The notes beneath the pieces were generated by a model. It did no database searches, was not told the DNA's origin, and saw only the letters and a list, made by a program, of their open reading frames with translations. A stretch of DNA of 47,723 nucleotides from the NCBI GenBank assembly GCA_038562555.1, contig JBCFBK010000046.1, positions 1-47,723 on the forward strand, written 5' to 3'. The DNA is from JBCFBK01 sp038562555. GTDB taxonomy: Bacteria; Bacteroidota; Bacteroidia; Bacteroidales; Prolixibacteraceae. Within the stretch, counting starts at the first letter, position 1; every line of letters begins with the position of its first letter. This document shows, in pieces, positions 8,864 through 18,029 of the stretch. The position numbers and the translations under genes were made by a program.

Positions 8864-10099
8864 ATGAAAACAGAAAGTTTACTTGATAATAAACAAGATT
8901 GTTGTGGTTGCCGGGCGTGTGAACAAAAGTGCCCCTCAAAGGCAATCAGAATGGAGCCTGATGCCGAAGGTTTTATTTACCCGGTCATTGACGAGCAGAG
9001 CTGTGTTGATTGTGGCATATGTATCAACGTATGTCCGCTCAAAGAAAATTATCGAATCACTAACCGTCTTTTTGAACCTGTTGTCTATGCTGTTAAGCAT
9101 AAGGATTTGGAAACAAAGCGAAAAAGTACGAGTGGGGGAGCATTTACGGCGTTATATAGTGGTTTTATTGCAAAAGGCGGCGTTGTTTATGGTGTAGCCA
9201 TCGATAAAAACACCCCTCTTAAGATTATTCACAGGAGAGCCGACTCGATACAAGCGTGCGAAATGTTCAGAGGCTCGAAATATGTTCAGAGCGATACAGG
9301 CGATACGTTCACTCAGGTTAGGAATGACCTGAAGAAAGGAGGATCGGTCATGTATGTCGGAACGCCTTGCCAAATCGCAGGTTTAAGTTCTTTCCTGGGG
9401 ATAAATGGCCCTAAGAAATATGATAATCTGTTATTGGTAGATATTCTTTGCTATGCCGTTCCAAGTCCGCTCATTTGGAAAGAGCACATCGAATACATTG
9501 AAAAGAAGTATAAACTACGGGTTATTGATTATAAATTCCGTTCAAAAAGATATGGGTGGCGATCCCATACCGAAGAGGTTATATTTAACAATGGGAGAAG
9601 CCTATTCAAGAGTATGCTGAGTCAATCTTTTGCTATTTTTTTTGCTTCCCGTCTTGTAAACAGAGTAAGTTGTTCCCGTTGTAAATTTACGGGTACGGTT
9701 CGTCCGTCTGATATTACACTGGGCGATTTTTGGGGGATAGAAAAGGAAATACCTGAATTCAAAGACAATTTAGGTGTATCGCTCATGATGCTGAATACCG
9801 TTGCGGGGGCTGGATACTTTGAAGAAATAAAAAATTGTCTCCATTACAAGAAATCGAGCGTTACTCAGGCGTTCAGGAAGAACCATAGTAAACCATCAAA
9901 AACAAATCCTGACCGTGAAAGTTTTTGGATTGATTATCATAGAAATGGCTATGAATATGTTCTGAACAAATATGTAGGTCTGAACGCTCACGGAAAAGTA
10001 AAATGGTACCTGAAAAAATATATTAAAAGATTGGTCAATCCTGAAATTAGATTAAGGATCAGCTATTTAAGGAGTAAAATGAGAATGATAGCCGGGTGA
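8864..10099 (+). CDS. FrhB-type (coenzyme F420 hydrogenase/dehydrogenase beta subunit family) iron-sulfur protein
   Basis: A 411-residue protein with two N-terminal 4Fe-4S ferredoxin motifs (CCGCRACEQKCP at about 13-24 and CVDCGICINVCP at about 48-59), then the FrhB domains. These show KSTSGGAFTAL, VMYVGTPCQIAGL and the late cysteine/LGDFWG motif (CSRCKFTGTVRPSDITLGDFWG in two parts). Bacteroidota lack F420 hydrogenase; family members there usually sit in polysaccharide biosynthesis clusters beside pyruvyl- or glycosyltransferases and probably do flavin/FeS redox work. None of those partners is here. GC is visibly lower than in the neighbours (about 40 percent in one 60-base line), suggesting transfer. 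The frame opens further upstream at 8741, inside the previous gene; MKTESLLDNKQ is the sensible start. Confidence 0.88.
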   Translation: MKTESLLDNKQDCCGCRACEQKCPSKAIRMEPDAEGFIYPVIDEQSCVDCGICINVCPLKENYRITNRLFEPVVYAVKHKDLETKRKSTSGGAFTALYSGFIAKGGVVYGVAIDKNTPLKIIHRRADSIQACEMFRGSKYVQSDTGDTFTQVRNDLKKGGSVMYVGTPCQIAGLSSFLGINGPKKYDNLLLVDILCYAVPSPLIWKEHIEYIEKKYKLRVIDYKFRSKRYGWRSHTEEVIFNNGRSLFKSMLSQSFAIFFASRLVNRVSCSRCKFTGTVRPSDITLGDFWGIEKEIPEFKDNLGVSLMMLNTVAGAGYFEEIKNCLHYKKSSVTQAFRKNHSKPSKTNPDRESFWIDYHRNGYEYVLNKYVGLNAHGKVKWYLKKYIKRLVNPEIRLRISYLRSKMRMIAG

Positions 10100-10113
10100 A
10101 AACCGGCTATCAT
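10085..10113. terminator. Bidirectional hairpin between convergent genes
   Basis: ATGATAGCCGG (10085-10095) / CCGGCTATCAT (10103-10113), an 11-bp perfect stem with loop GTGAAAA. It overlaps the stop codon of the FrhB-like gene and ends one base before the stop of the leftward nuclease-family gene, so it can serve both. T-runs are weak on either side. Confidence 0.6.
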
Positions 10114-10908
10114 TTATAGTTCTAAAATCACGGAAATGGGTAAGTGATCGGACAATTGGGTTTGGTAGGTAATGGGATCAACCCCCGTCCACTTGTCTTT
10201 CGGGTAGCAGAAAATGTAATCAATGGTATTGCGGGGCGCATTGGCCGGTACCGTGGGTTTCATATCGGAAACGATTTTCCAGGCGCTCATGCCTTCGCTG
10301 ATCTCTTTCGAATCGGGCCAGGCATTAAAATCACCCGCCAGGATCACCGGATAGCGGCTGGTCAACAGCACTTCGTTTAGCTTCTTAACCTGCACCTGTC
10401 GTTCTTTTGTATTAGTATAGTCCAAATGCGTGCTTGCAAACGTGATATATTCCCCTTCGCGATACTCTACCTCGGCGACCAATACAGCACGTTGTTCTTT
10501 TCCGTTTTCTGTTTTTGGCAGATAGATCCGTTCCACTTTTGCCAGGGGAAACTTCGACAAGATGGCAATACCGTAGTAACCTCCGGCGTGAGGAATGGTT
10601 TTACCGTAGGCCGAAAGCATCCCCGTGCGAAAACCCAGCTCAGTGGCAAAATCTTTGCCGTGCTGCTGCGATACGCCATCGCGATAGGTCCGGCAATCCA
10701 CTTCCTGTAAGGCAATGATATCCGGATTTTGTTCTTTGATGAAGGCGGCCAGCTCTTCCAGTGATGCCCGTTCGCCAAAACGGAGGTTATAACACAATAT
10801 TTTCAGTTTCACCGGTTCGTTGCTCTTATTTTCCTGCGCTGTTGCGTATGGAAGAAGCAAAATAATGTGAAAAGCTATGAGAAGAAATAAAATGCGTTTT
10901 GTGTTCAT
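10114..10908 (-). CDS. Secreted endonuclease/exonuclease/phosphatase-family enzyme (second copy)
   Basis: A 264-residue exported enzyme (signal peptide to about residue 24, PYATAQ) of the Mg-dependent phosphodiesterase/phosphatase fold that includes DNase I, exonuclease III, sphingomyelinase and inositol phosphatases. The catalytic landmarks are present: YNLRFGE (Asn), ALQEVD (metal Glu), STHLDY, AGDFNAWPDS (Asp/Asn), IDYIF and SDHLP (His). It is clearly related to the enzyme at 11684 and probably arose by tandem duplication. It is the last gene of the operon starting with the sigma factor at 19814. The substrate (nucleic acid, phospholipid or phosphoester) cannot be read from the sequence. 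Confidence 0.88.
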   Translation of the reverse strand: MNTKRILFLLIAFHIILLLPYATAQENKSNEPVKLKILCYNLRFGERASLEELAAFIKEQNPDIIALQEVDCRTYRDGVSQQHGKDFATELGFRTGMLSAYGKTIPHAGGYYGIAILSKFPLAKVERIYLPKTENGKEQRAVLVAEVEYREGEYITFASTHLDYTNTKERQVQVKKLNEVLLTSRYPVILAGDFNAWPDSKEISEGMSAWKIVSDMKPTVPANAPRNTIDYIFCYPKDKWTGVDPITYQTQLSDHLPISVILEL

Positions 10909-10917
10909 ATCGATCTG

Positions 10918-11676
10918 TTATAATTTTTCAATTTTGATATCAAAAGAGGAAATGCCGTCTGCTCCGACAGCCACTTCGTTGTGTTCGCGAACTACCCATT
11001 TCAGGCTTGTGATGACAAATATAATTTGGTTTGTATTTCCATTCTTACTTTCAACGAATTCAACCCGATAATTCTCTTCAGAAAATGCTGATTTCAGTTT
11101 GGTTTGAAGGGCTTTGGCAGCTACTCCGATCAATACGGTTTGATCGTCCGGTTTTTCTTTTATTGCCGCTATGCCTGTTGCTAACTGGTTTTCATTTTCA
11201 AAAGTGATGGAAGCAACCTTCATGTTGATGCTTCCGTTGGCCGTCAAAGGAACCGAAAAATAGTTGCACCCGTCACTGATCGGGGTATTTTTCATTTCGG
11301 CAATTGTTTGTCCGACCAGGATACCGGAGCCTTCAACCCGGGTTCCCGAATAACGGCTCCATATGAAGATTGGAATTTTGCCCGTTTCCTCAGCAATGGT
11401 AACGATCGGGTTTTGCATTTCAGTCAAACCGGAAACGGCATCAATCCGGTGAAGGATCGTGATATAGCTTTGACTGGTCCGAATCCTGCCGGTCACTGCA
11501 GCAAAGTCGCTCGTGTTGAAAAGCTGACTGTTATTCAGGCGCGAGTAAAACTGAATGGAGCGCGTATTGGCTTTGTCCCATTCGGGCGGTTCCGGCGACG
11601 GGTCGTCTTCTTTTCCACAGGAAACAAAAGCCCAAAAACCTACAACCAGTAAAATGAGGATATTTATTTTTTGCAT
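10918..11676 (-). CDS. Putative lipoprotein of unknown function between two phosphodiesterase-fold enzymes
   Basis: A 252-residue protein beginning MQKINILILLVVGFWAFVSC, a lipoprotein signal with the acylated Cys followed by GKEDDPSPEPPEWD, a typical acidic/proline surface-export linker. I do not recognise the mature domain. It contains conserved-looking strands (TRSIQFYSR, SYITILHRID, IPIFIWSRYSG, VLIGVAAKAL, NQIIFVITSLKWVV). The frame is open 74 codons upstream but that part lies inside the neighbouring enzyme; the ATG at 11676 is 8 bp after that gene's stop. Operon position suggests a surface partner of the two enzymes or of the SusC/SusD pair. Function unassigned. Confidence 0.7.
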   Translation of the reverse strand: MQKINILILLVVGFWAFVSCGKEDDPSPEPPEWDKANTRSIQFYSRLNNSQLFNTSDFAAVTGRIRTSQSYITILHRIDAVSGLTEMQNPIVTIAEETGKIPIFIWSRYSGTRVEGSGILVGQTIAEMKNTPISDGCNYFSVPLTANGSINMKVASITFENENQLATGIAAIKEKPDDQTVLIGVAAKALQTKLKSAFSEENYRVEFVESKNGNTNQIIFVITSLKWVVREHNEVAVGADGISSFDIKIEKL

Positions 11677-11683
11677 ATTCTGA

Positions 11684-12481
11684 TTATTCAAATTCAACTT
11701 CTGCAACAATCGGGCAATGATCGGAAATGCCGGTTCGTGCAATAACCTCGTAGCTGATCGTTCTGCATTGTTCTTTTGGATAGCCAAAGAGGTAGTCAAT
11801 TTTTTTTGTCGGGTCGTTGGGAGCGGTCGGTTCGTTATTACAAAACCGTTTCCATGGCTGCATCTCATTGGCGATGGTCCCTGATTCCGGTTGCGCATTA
11901 AAATCGCCCCCCACGATGGTTGGCATATTGTCTTTCAGAAGAAAATTATTGAGTGCACCGGCCATCGCAGAACCTATCGCATCGGTTGAATGGTCGAGGT
12001 GGGTACTTGCAAACCGGATCTCCCGGCCGGAAGGAAGCCTGATTTCGGCAATCAGGACTGCCCGCTGCTCTTTTGTCCCGGCGGGACTCGGCAAGGGTTC
12101 AGTTTTTACCGATAAAAAGGGATATTTTGAAAGCACCGCTATGCCATATTCGCCTCCCTGATAGTAAATGGTCCTTCCGAAAACCGGAAACATGCCCAGG
12201 GCAGCCGCCAGTTTTGTCGTAAAGTCGATCCCTGTATTGCGGGTTGTCTTGTAGTCCAGTTCCTGTAAAGCGATGAGGTCGGGTTGATGTTGCCGGATCA
12301 GGTTTACAAACGGATCAACCGAATACCGGGTCAGTTCGCCCGACCGGCAAACATTAAAACTCATGATTTTTAAACGGATAGGGCTTGTTTGCGCATCGCT
12401 CTTATTGTGCGCAAGCAAAAGACAGCACAAAATAAGCAGGCCGGCTGTTTTATACCACATTGGCCATCTGTTACTTCTCAT
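11684..12481 (-). CDS. Secreted endonuclease/exonuclease/phosphatase-family enzyme (first copy)
   Basis: A 265-residue exported enzyme with a signal peptide (GLLILCCLLLAHNKSDAQ). Active-site motifs of the fold are FNVCRSGE (Asn at about 43), ALQELD (Glu at about 74), STHLDH, GGDFNAQPES, IDYLF and SDHCP. Nearly every motif also matches the copy at 10114, including GI(A)(V/I)LSK(Y/F)PF and KEQRAVL(I/V)AE. It follows the SusD gene after 169 bp containing a large hairpin repeat. Lying in a SusC/SusD operon, it probably processes an extracellular phosphoester whose products are imported; the exact substrate is not determined. Confidence 0.88.
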   Translation of the reverse strand: MRSNRWPMWYKTAGLLILCCLLLAHNKSDAQTSPIRLKIMSFNVCRSGELTRYSVDPFVNLIRQHQPDLIALQELDYKTTRNTGIDFTTKLAAALGMFPVFGRTIYYQGGEYGIAVLSKYPFLSVKTEPLPSPAGTKEQRAVLIAEIRLPSGREIRFASTHLDHSTDAIGSAMAGALNNFLLKDNMPTIVGGDFNAQPESGTIANEMQPWKRFCNNEPTAPNDPTKKIDYLFGYPKEQCRTISYEVIARTGISDHCPIVAEVEFE

Positions 12482-12557
12482 TCTCGTTGTTTTCGTTCAG
12501 ACATGTTAAATGCCCGTGGTTATTTTCTATTTTCTGTGCCAGGATTTTTTGTGAAAA

Positions 12558-12612
12558 ACTCTGTGTAACCCGGTGGTCAACTAAACAAATTTGCCACCGA
12601 GCCACACAGAGT
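12558..12612. repeat. REP-like hairpin in the SusD - phosphodiesterase gap
   Basis: ACTCTGTGT (12558-12566) pairs with ACACAGAGT (12604-12612) and CGGTGG (12571-12576) with CCACCG (12594-12599), leaving an internal loop AACC/AGCC and a 17-base terminal loop. The word structure (CTCTGTGTAACC..GGTGGT) looks like a widespread REP-type intergenic repeat. In this place it could also stabilise the upstream susCD message. It is the only copy I found in the window. Confidence 0.6.
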
Positions 12613-12650
12613 CTATTCGTAAGCCCGTTGTTCTCTCAAATTACGGGGGC

Positions 12651-14456
12651 TTAATTCCCGTCGTTCGTGGCGCCGTTCTCCCAGCCGGGATTTTGGACCA
12701 GTTGCTGGTTCAGGTTCAGCGCGCCAACCGGGATGGGGTAGAAGTACTGCTTCGGACCCCACACCTTTTTGTTGTCGTTGTTGGTGAACCACGCGAGGTA
12801 ATAACCGGTGCCGTCGCCCGCAGGATGTACCTGGATGATTGCGGCTGCCGGATCGGTACTCACCTTCACTTTATATGCACCCGCGTTGTTCGAAAGCGCT
12901 TCCGCGACTGCCTTTCCGGCATCGTCGGTGTAGTAGATCACGTCGTGTGTGCCGTTATGGTCAACGTCCAGCGGCAGGTTAACAGCGGGAATGTACATGC
13001 CCGTCCAGCTCTTTTTGAACAGGTCGCCGGCTTTCCAGCGCCGTAAGTCATCGAACCTGAATCCTTCGAACACCAGTTCAACAGCCCGCTCACGGCGGAT
13101 TTCCAGAATCACCGGATCGTTTATGCCGGGATAGTAGGTGTTTTTCAAATAGGTGTCAACTACTGTTGGCTTGGCGGTAAGTCCGCCGGTGATTCCGGCA
13201 CGTGTCCGCAGTTTTCCGATGGTGGCGGCCCAGTCGGCGTCGGTAAGCGTACCCTGCTCCGCTTTTGCTTCAGCATAGTTAAGCAGCACTTCCCCAAAAC
13301 GGACCAACTGGATCGCGTGGGTACTTTCGCTCTGACTGTCGCCGATAGTTGCATCAACACTTAGTTTAATGGGTTGATAACCCAGACGGGCATAGCCGTT
13401 GAATACGGGCAGGGCGACCGATCCTTCGCGCTTGTAGCCTGGGTAACGAAGCGTCGCATTTAGCCGGTTGTCGCGGTTTTGAAATTCTTCATAGAAATCC
13501 TCATATTCCCAGCCTGTGCGGCTGGTATAGGGTGTCCCGTCTTTTTGCAGGTAGGTGCAGATGAAAGGACGGATCAGGTTCAGTCCGGTACCGTAGGTTT
13601 CAGACGTCCACCGCCAGTTGGCATTGTGCTTAACCCCCAGCGCAGCACTTGAAGCAATCGCCAGCAACGTTTCCGAGGCCGGAGGATTGTCACTGGTAAA
13701 CAAAGCGCGGTAGTTGCTGTTCAGCGATTTGCCTGATTCCTGCATCACCTTGTATGCCGCTTCCTCCGACCGTTTCAGCCATACGTTGGCCGAAGTGGCC
13801 AGGTTCAGGTTGTGATATTTCCGGAAGGTACCTTCAAACAGAGCCACCCGTGAGGCGAACGCCCAGGCAACCCATTTGGTAACCAGTGTCGCTTGTGCAG
13901 CATCGGTCGTGCGGGTGATGTTTTGGGCGGCAAACACCAGGTCTTCGTATACTTTCTCCATCACCAGCTCACGCGAGTCGCGGGAACCATACAGGATATC
14001 TTCTTCAGCCGGATCCAGCGGACGGTCCACCCAGGGAACATCTCCAAAACGGCGAACCTTGTCATAATAAAACCAGGCCCGAAAGAAACGGGCAAGGCCG
14101 ATGTAGTTGTTGCGGACGCTCTCCGGGATGGCCGGGTCCACACAATTGACAATAAAATAGTTCACATTACGCAGCTCAGACCAGTCCCAGCCGGAGGAGT
14201 TGTTTTCGCTGTAGGCATTGAGCAGGGTAAATCCGCTGAGCGTATTGGTGGCTCCGTAGTCGACCAGCGATTGTTCAACGATCGCCTGGTCGGTTGCATT
14301 GGGAAACATGTCGTAGAATGACATGGAATAGGCTTTTAACCCTTCCTCCGAACCGAATATCGCGTACTTATCGGTTGAGGTGATTGCCCGTTCGTCCATT
14401 TCGCAACCGGGCCCCAGGAGAATTACCGCTAACAGGAATAAGATATATTTCTTCAT
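12651..14456 (-). CDS. SusD/RagB-family nutrient-binding outer-membrane lipoprotein (unit 2)
   Basis: A complete 601-residue SusD. The lipoprotein signal MKKYILFLLAVILLGPGC gives the acylated Cys at 18. Family landmarks are present: LRNVNYFIVNC, ARFFRAWFYYDKVRRFGDVPWVD, LIRLRTRAG-like KLRTRAGITGG, and the C-terminal block EIRRERAVELVFEGFRFDDLRRWKAG. It lies 18 bp downstream of the SusC gene and would act as its lid. Unlike the unit 1 SusD it is intact. It is followed by the two phosphodiesterase-fold genes on the same strand. Confidence 0.95.
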   Translation of the reverse strand: MKKYILFLLAVILLGPGCEMDERAITSTDKYAIFGSEEGLKAYSMSFYDMFPNATDQAIVEQSLVDYGATNTLSGFTLLNAYSENNSSGWDWSELRNVNYFIVNCVDPAIPESVRNNYIGLARFFRAWFYYDKVRRFGDVPWVDRPLDPAEEDILYGSRDSRELVMEKVYEDLVFAAQNITRTTDAAQATLVTKWVAWAFASRVALFEGTFRKYHNLNLATSANVWLKRSEEAAYKVMQESGKSLNSNYRALFTSDNPPASETLLAIASSAALGVKHNANWRWTSETYGTGLNLIRPFICTYLQKDGTPYTSRTGWEYEDFYEEFQNRDNRLNATLRYPGYKREGSVALPVFNGYARLGYQPIKLSVDATIGDSQSESTHAIQLVRFGEVLLNYAEAKAEQGTLTDADWAATIGKLRTRAGITGGLTAKPTVVDTYLKNTYYPGINDPVILEIRRERAVELVFEGFRFDDLRRWKAGDLFKKSWTGMYIPAVNLPLDVDHNGTHDVIYYTDDAGKAVAEALSNNAGAYKVKVSTDPAAAIIQVHPAGDGTGYYLAWFTNNDNKKVWGPKQYFYPIPVGALNLNQQLVQNPGWENGATNDGN

Positions 14457-14474
14457 TTTTTCTGTTTTTTTGAG

Positions 14475-17400
14475 TTAGAAAGTAAGTGAAACGCCTAACG
14501 ACATTGTCTTCAGCAAGGGATAACTGTTACCCGCTCCCTGATTATATCCACTGTTGAGGTCCGAATCTTTCGTGCCGACCGTTGTTGACACATCCATGAA
14601 GTTTTTGGCCCGTTTATACAGCGGCGACCAACTGGCAATGTTCTCTCCGGAAACATAGATACGGGCACTTTGCATGCCGGCTTTCGATACCCAGGCAGCG
14701 GGCAGCGTATACCCGATTTGCAGGTTTTTCAACCGTAAATAAGAAACCTTTTGAAGATAGCGGTCGTTGGGAACGTGATTGGAATATCCAAGCGTCCCGT
14801 TGTACTGGGCATATCGCGGCAGGTAAGCATCGCGGTTGTCCGGCGTCCAGTAATTGCCCAGGTGCCAGGCAGGCATCTGGTTGTACCCGCGGTTGTACTG
14901 TCCCCAGAAGGCTGTTTCCGAGCCGGGATACCAGTCCTGCTTGCCGACTCCGTAGAAGAATGCGGAAAAGAAGAAGCCGTTCCAGTCGGCGCCCACGGTG
15001 AAACTGTACTGATAGCGGGGTTCCGTATTGCCGATAATGGTCATGTCACCTGGGTTATCGATGGTTTGTTCGCCTTTTGTAATCATGTTGTCAGCACTGC
15101 CATCGCGGTTACGGATTTTCAGGTCGCCTGCACGCCAAACGGCATCGGCGGAGGCGTTAAATATGGTGTTTACATACTCGCCCGGGGCTGGGTCCTCCTG
15201 AAACAGGCCATCTGTTTCAAATCCCCATAACTCACCGATGGTCTTGCCGGCATAGTGATCGGTAAACCTGTTGGTCGGATTATAGTATTTATCGATTTCC
15301 GACACATAATCATAGAGGGTAGCCCGTACCTGGTAATGAAAGGGTTTATTGGCCAACTGCAACCTATCTTCCCAGGTCAGTGTGACTTCAAAGCCGCGGG
15401 TGGTCATATCGGCGTAATTCCCTTTAGGTGAAGCAGCCCCGAAAATATGCGGCAGGGTAGGTCCGGGCACATACATATCGGTTGTTTTACGCACATAATA
15501 ATCGCCGGTAAAGCGAAGCTTCCCCTGCAGCGAGCCGAAGTCAAGCCCAAAGTCGGCGGTAGTCGCTTTTTCCCAGGTTAGTCCGTCGGGAATAGGATCA
15601 GGCGAGCCTGTCTTTTTATTCAGCGCCCCGTCCAGAACGCGTCCGGAGGTACCCATACTCAGTAGCTCGAGGAACTCATACGGCGGTATGTTCCCGTTAC
15701 CCAGCGACCCATAGGAAGCTCGAAGCTTGATATCGGAAAGGATATTTTTATTTACATTCCAGAAAGGTTCCTCCGATAGTCTCCATCCACCCGATATGGA
15801 AGGGAAGAAACCCCATTGCTGATTGGTCGGGAACCGTGACGAACCGTCGTAGCGGCCATTCACTTCAAGCAGGTAACGGTCGCGGTAACCATAGTTCACC
15901 CGGAAGAAGGTACCTGCAGTTTTCCATCGCGAAACACTTGCGCCGGGGGTGATCGATGTACCGGTCGCGAGTTGTACGCTTTCGGCGCTCGGGAGCAGCA
16001 ACTGGTTACGCTCAATGCTGTTGGCTTTGTATGAAGAGGTTTCGTAGTTCCAGCCTGCCATTGCTTTCAGGTAGTGCTTTCCGGCAAAGGTATTTTCGTA
16101 CTCGGCGTATACGTTGGATGCCGTATAGGCGGTGTGTCCCGTCCATTCGTGTATAATGCCGTTCACATCACCCATATATGAAGGTGCTGCCGCATTCGCA
16201 TTCTGATAGTAAGGCACTTTCACCCTTTTCCAGAAGAAATCACGGCTGTCGTAGCGGTAAGTGTAATCGCCGTTAATGCGAAAGGTATTTTTAAAGAAGT
16301 TTGTGTTAAAGCCGATGGTATTTTTGAATAAATTCTTTTTTTCGTTTTGATAGTTGTACCCGTCGACAAAAGCGCCCAACGTGGCTGCGCCGCCGCGGGT
16401 GTAGGTGCCGTCGGGATTGTACATCGGCAAACTGGGGAAGGCGTTTACCTCGATGTATCGCTGAACGTTGGCGCTTCGTCCCTGAGCCGAAAAGGGCATG
16501 TGATACTTGGTTGTCGAAAACTCCATGTTATTCGTGAGCTTCAGCCACTCATAGGCCTGCAACGATCCTTTTGCCCGAAAATTATTGGAACGGTAGGTGT
16601 CCGGATCGAAATTATACATGCCGCCGAAATCGTAAAAGCGCCCTGATACATAAAAGTCAGATTTCTCATTGCCACCCGAGATGGTCATGTTGTGATCGTG
16701 CGTCAGGGTATGATCTTTAAAAAGAAGCCCCATCCAGTCGGTGTTGCTGTAATATTCATAATTGCCATTCGGCAAAATCTCGGTTTTGGGACCTTCACCC
16801 GATGCCTTCCATGCCCTCAATCGTTCCAGCCATTCATCGCTGTAATACTGCGTGTTGTTGTTGATCGAGGTAGGCACCGTTCCCTGGCGATTATAATAGG
16901 ACTCCCTGAAATGTTCCACCCAGGTCACTGCATCGGTTACAAATTCCGGTTCTTTGGCTAACGATTGAACCGAAAAGTTGCCCGTATAGTTGATGGTAGT
17001 TTTGCCCTTCTGTGGCCGTTTGGTCGTGATCAGCACAACGCCAAAGGAACCTCTGGCACCGTATATGGCCGCTGAAGCTGCGTCTTTTAGCACACTGACG
17101 CTTTCAATGTCGTTGGGATTTAAAAAAGTAGGGTTGCCTTCAACGCCGTCGATCAGTACCAGCGCGCTCCCTCCCTGTCCGATCGATGTCTGACCACGTA
17201 CATTATAAGAAGCCGACCGGGTTGGCTTTCCGTCTTCCAGCGAGATATTCAGGTTGGGAATGGCTCCTTGTAAGGCCTGTGTCGTATTCGACATCGAACG
17301 GTTTTCAAAGACTTCGGTTCCCACGGCTTCAACAGCGCCGGTTAAATTTACCTTCTTCTGCGTACCGTAACCCACTGCCACAACTTCTTCGATCCCAATG

Positions 17401-18017
17401 GCGTCTTCCTCGAGAATCACATTGATCGTCGTCTTGTCGGCAATGAAAATCTCCTGGCTTCTCATTCCGACAAATGAAAAGACCAGTGAGGCATCGGCCG
17501 GTATGTTTGGGAGAGAGTATCCTCCGTCATTGTCGGTGATCGTACCCAGGGTCGTCCCTTTTATGACGACCGAAACCCCCGGAAGCGGCGCACCTGACGA
17601 ATCGGTTACGATGCCTGAAACCGGTCTTTGCTGCACGTTCTGTACTTTCGCTTCCTGCTCGGTGGTCAGCACGATCTGCCGGTCGGCAATAACGAATTCG
17701 ACATTGGTCCCGGCAAAAAGATCACTGAGAATTTCACCGACCTTTTTCTCCTGGGCTGAGATCGATACAGTCCGGTCCACATCGACCAAATCCTTGTTAA
17801 ACAGGAAGTAGAAATTTGAGGAGTTCTCGATTGTTTTCAGCACCTCCATCACGCTTACGTTCCTGAGATTCAGCGTAATTGTTGTTTGTTGGGAATAAGA
17901 TGACGAAGCCCAGGTCTGCAGAGCAAACACCAGGATCAGAAATACACTTAGTCGCATAATTTTCAAGACTTTTAAAAGATTGGACATGCCAATCCCGTTC
18001 ATTAACTTTTTTTCCAT
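14475..18017 (-). CDS. SusC/RagA-family TonB-dependent transporter with STN domain (unit 2)
   Basis: 1180 residues. The signal peptide region (LSVFLILVFALQTWASSSYSQ) precedes an STN domain (about 47-120, VSVMEVLKTIENSSNFYFLFNKDLV to RQIVLTT), CarboxypepD_reg-like domain (VSGIVTDSSGAPLPGVSVVIKG in two parts), the linker AIGIEEVVAVGYGTQKKVNLTGAV, plug with NPNDIESVSVLKDAASAAIYGARG in two parts, and barrel ending LLKTMSLGVSLTF. The STN domain and adjoining FecR/sigma genes point to ligand-induced expression. The start ATG shares the MEK(K/E) N-terminus with the unit 1 SusC, and its leader carries the second predicted antisense RNA. Confidence 0.95.
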   Translation of the reverse strand: MEKKLMNGIGMSNLLKVLKIMRLSVFLILVFALQTWASSSYSQQTTITLNLRNVSVMEVLKTIENSSNFYFLFNKDLVDVDRTVSISAQEKKVGEILSDLFAGTNVEFVIADRQIVLTTEQEAKVQNVQQRPVSGIVTDSSGAPLPGVSVVIKGTTLGTITDNDGGYSLPNIPADASLVFSFVGMRSQEIFIADKTTINVILEEDAIGIEEVVAVGYGTQKKVNLTGAVEAVGTEVFENRSMSNTTQALQGAIPNLNISLEDGKPTRSASYNVRGQTSIGQGGSALVLIDGVEGNPTFLNPNDIESVSVLKDAASAAIYGARGSFGVVLITTKRPQKGKTTINYTGNFSVQSLAKEPEFVTDAVTWVEHFRESYYNRQGTVPTSINNNTQYYSDEWLERLRAWKASGEGPKTEILPNGNYEYYSNTDWMGLLFKDHTLTHDHNMTISGGNEKSDFYVSGRFYDFGGMYNFDPDTYRSNNFRAKGSLQAYEWLKLTNNMEFSTTKYHMPFSAQGRSANVQRYIEVNAFPSLPMYNPDGTYTRGGAATLGAFVDGYNYQNEKKNLFKNTIGFNTNFFKNTFRINGDYTYRYDSRDFFWKRVKVPYYQNANAAAPSYMGDVNGIIHEWTGHTAYTASNVYAEYENTFAGKHYLKAMAGWNYETSSYKANSIERNQLLLPSAESVQLATGTSITPGASVSRWKTAGTFFRVNYGYRDRYLLEVNGRYDGSSRFPTNQQWGFFPSISGGWRLSEEPFWNVNKNILSDIKLRASYGSLGNGNIPPYEFLELLSMGTSGRVLDGALNKKTGSPDPIPDGLTWEKATTADFGLDFGSLQGKLRFTGDYYVRKTTDMYVPGPTLPHIFGAASPKGNYADMTTRGFEVTLTWEDRLQLANKPFHYQVRATLYDYVSEIDKYYNPTNRFTDHYAGKTIGELWGFETDGLFQEDPAPGEYVNTIFNASADAVWRAGDLKIRNRDGSADNMITKGEQTIDNPGDMTIIGNTEPRYQYSFTVGADWNGFFFSAFFYGVGKQDWYPGSETAFWGQYNRGYNQMPAWHLGNYWTPDNRDAYLPRYAQYNGTLGYSNHVPNDRYLQKVSYLRLKNLQIGYTLPAAWVSKAGMQSARIYVSGENIASWSPLYKRAKNFMDVSTTVGTKDSDLNSGYNQGAGNSYPLLKTMSLGVSLTF

Positions 18018-18029
18018 AAATTTGAACCG

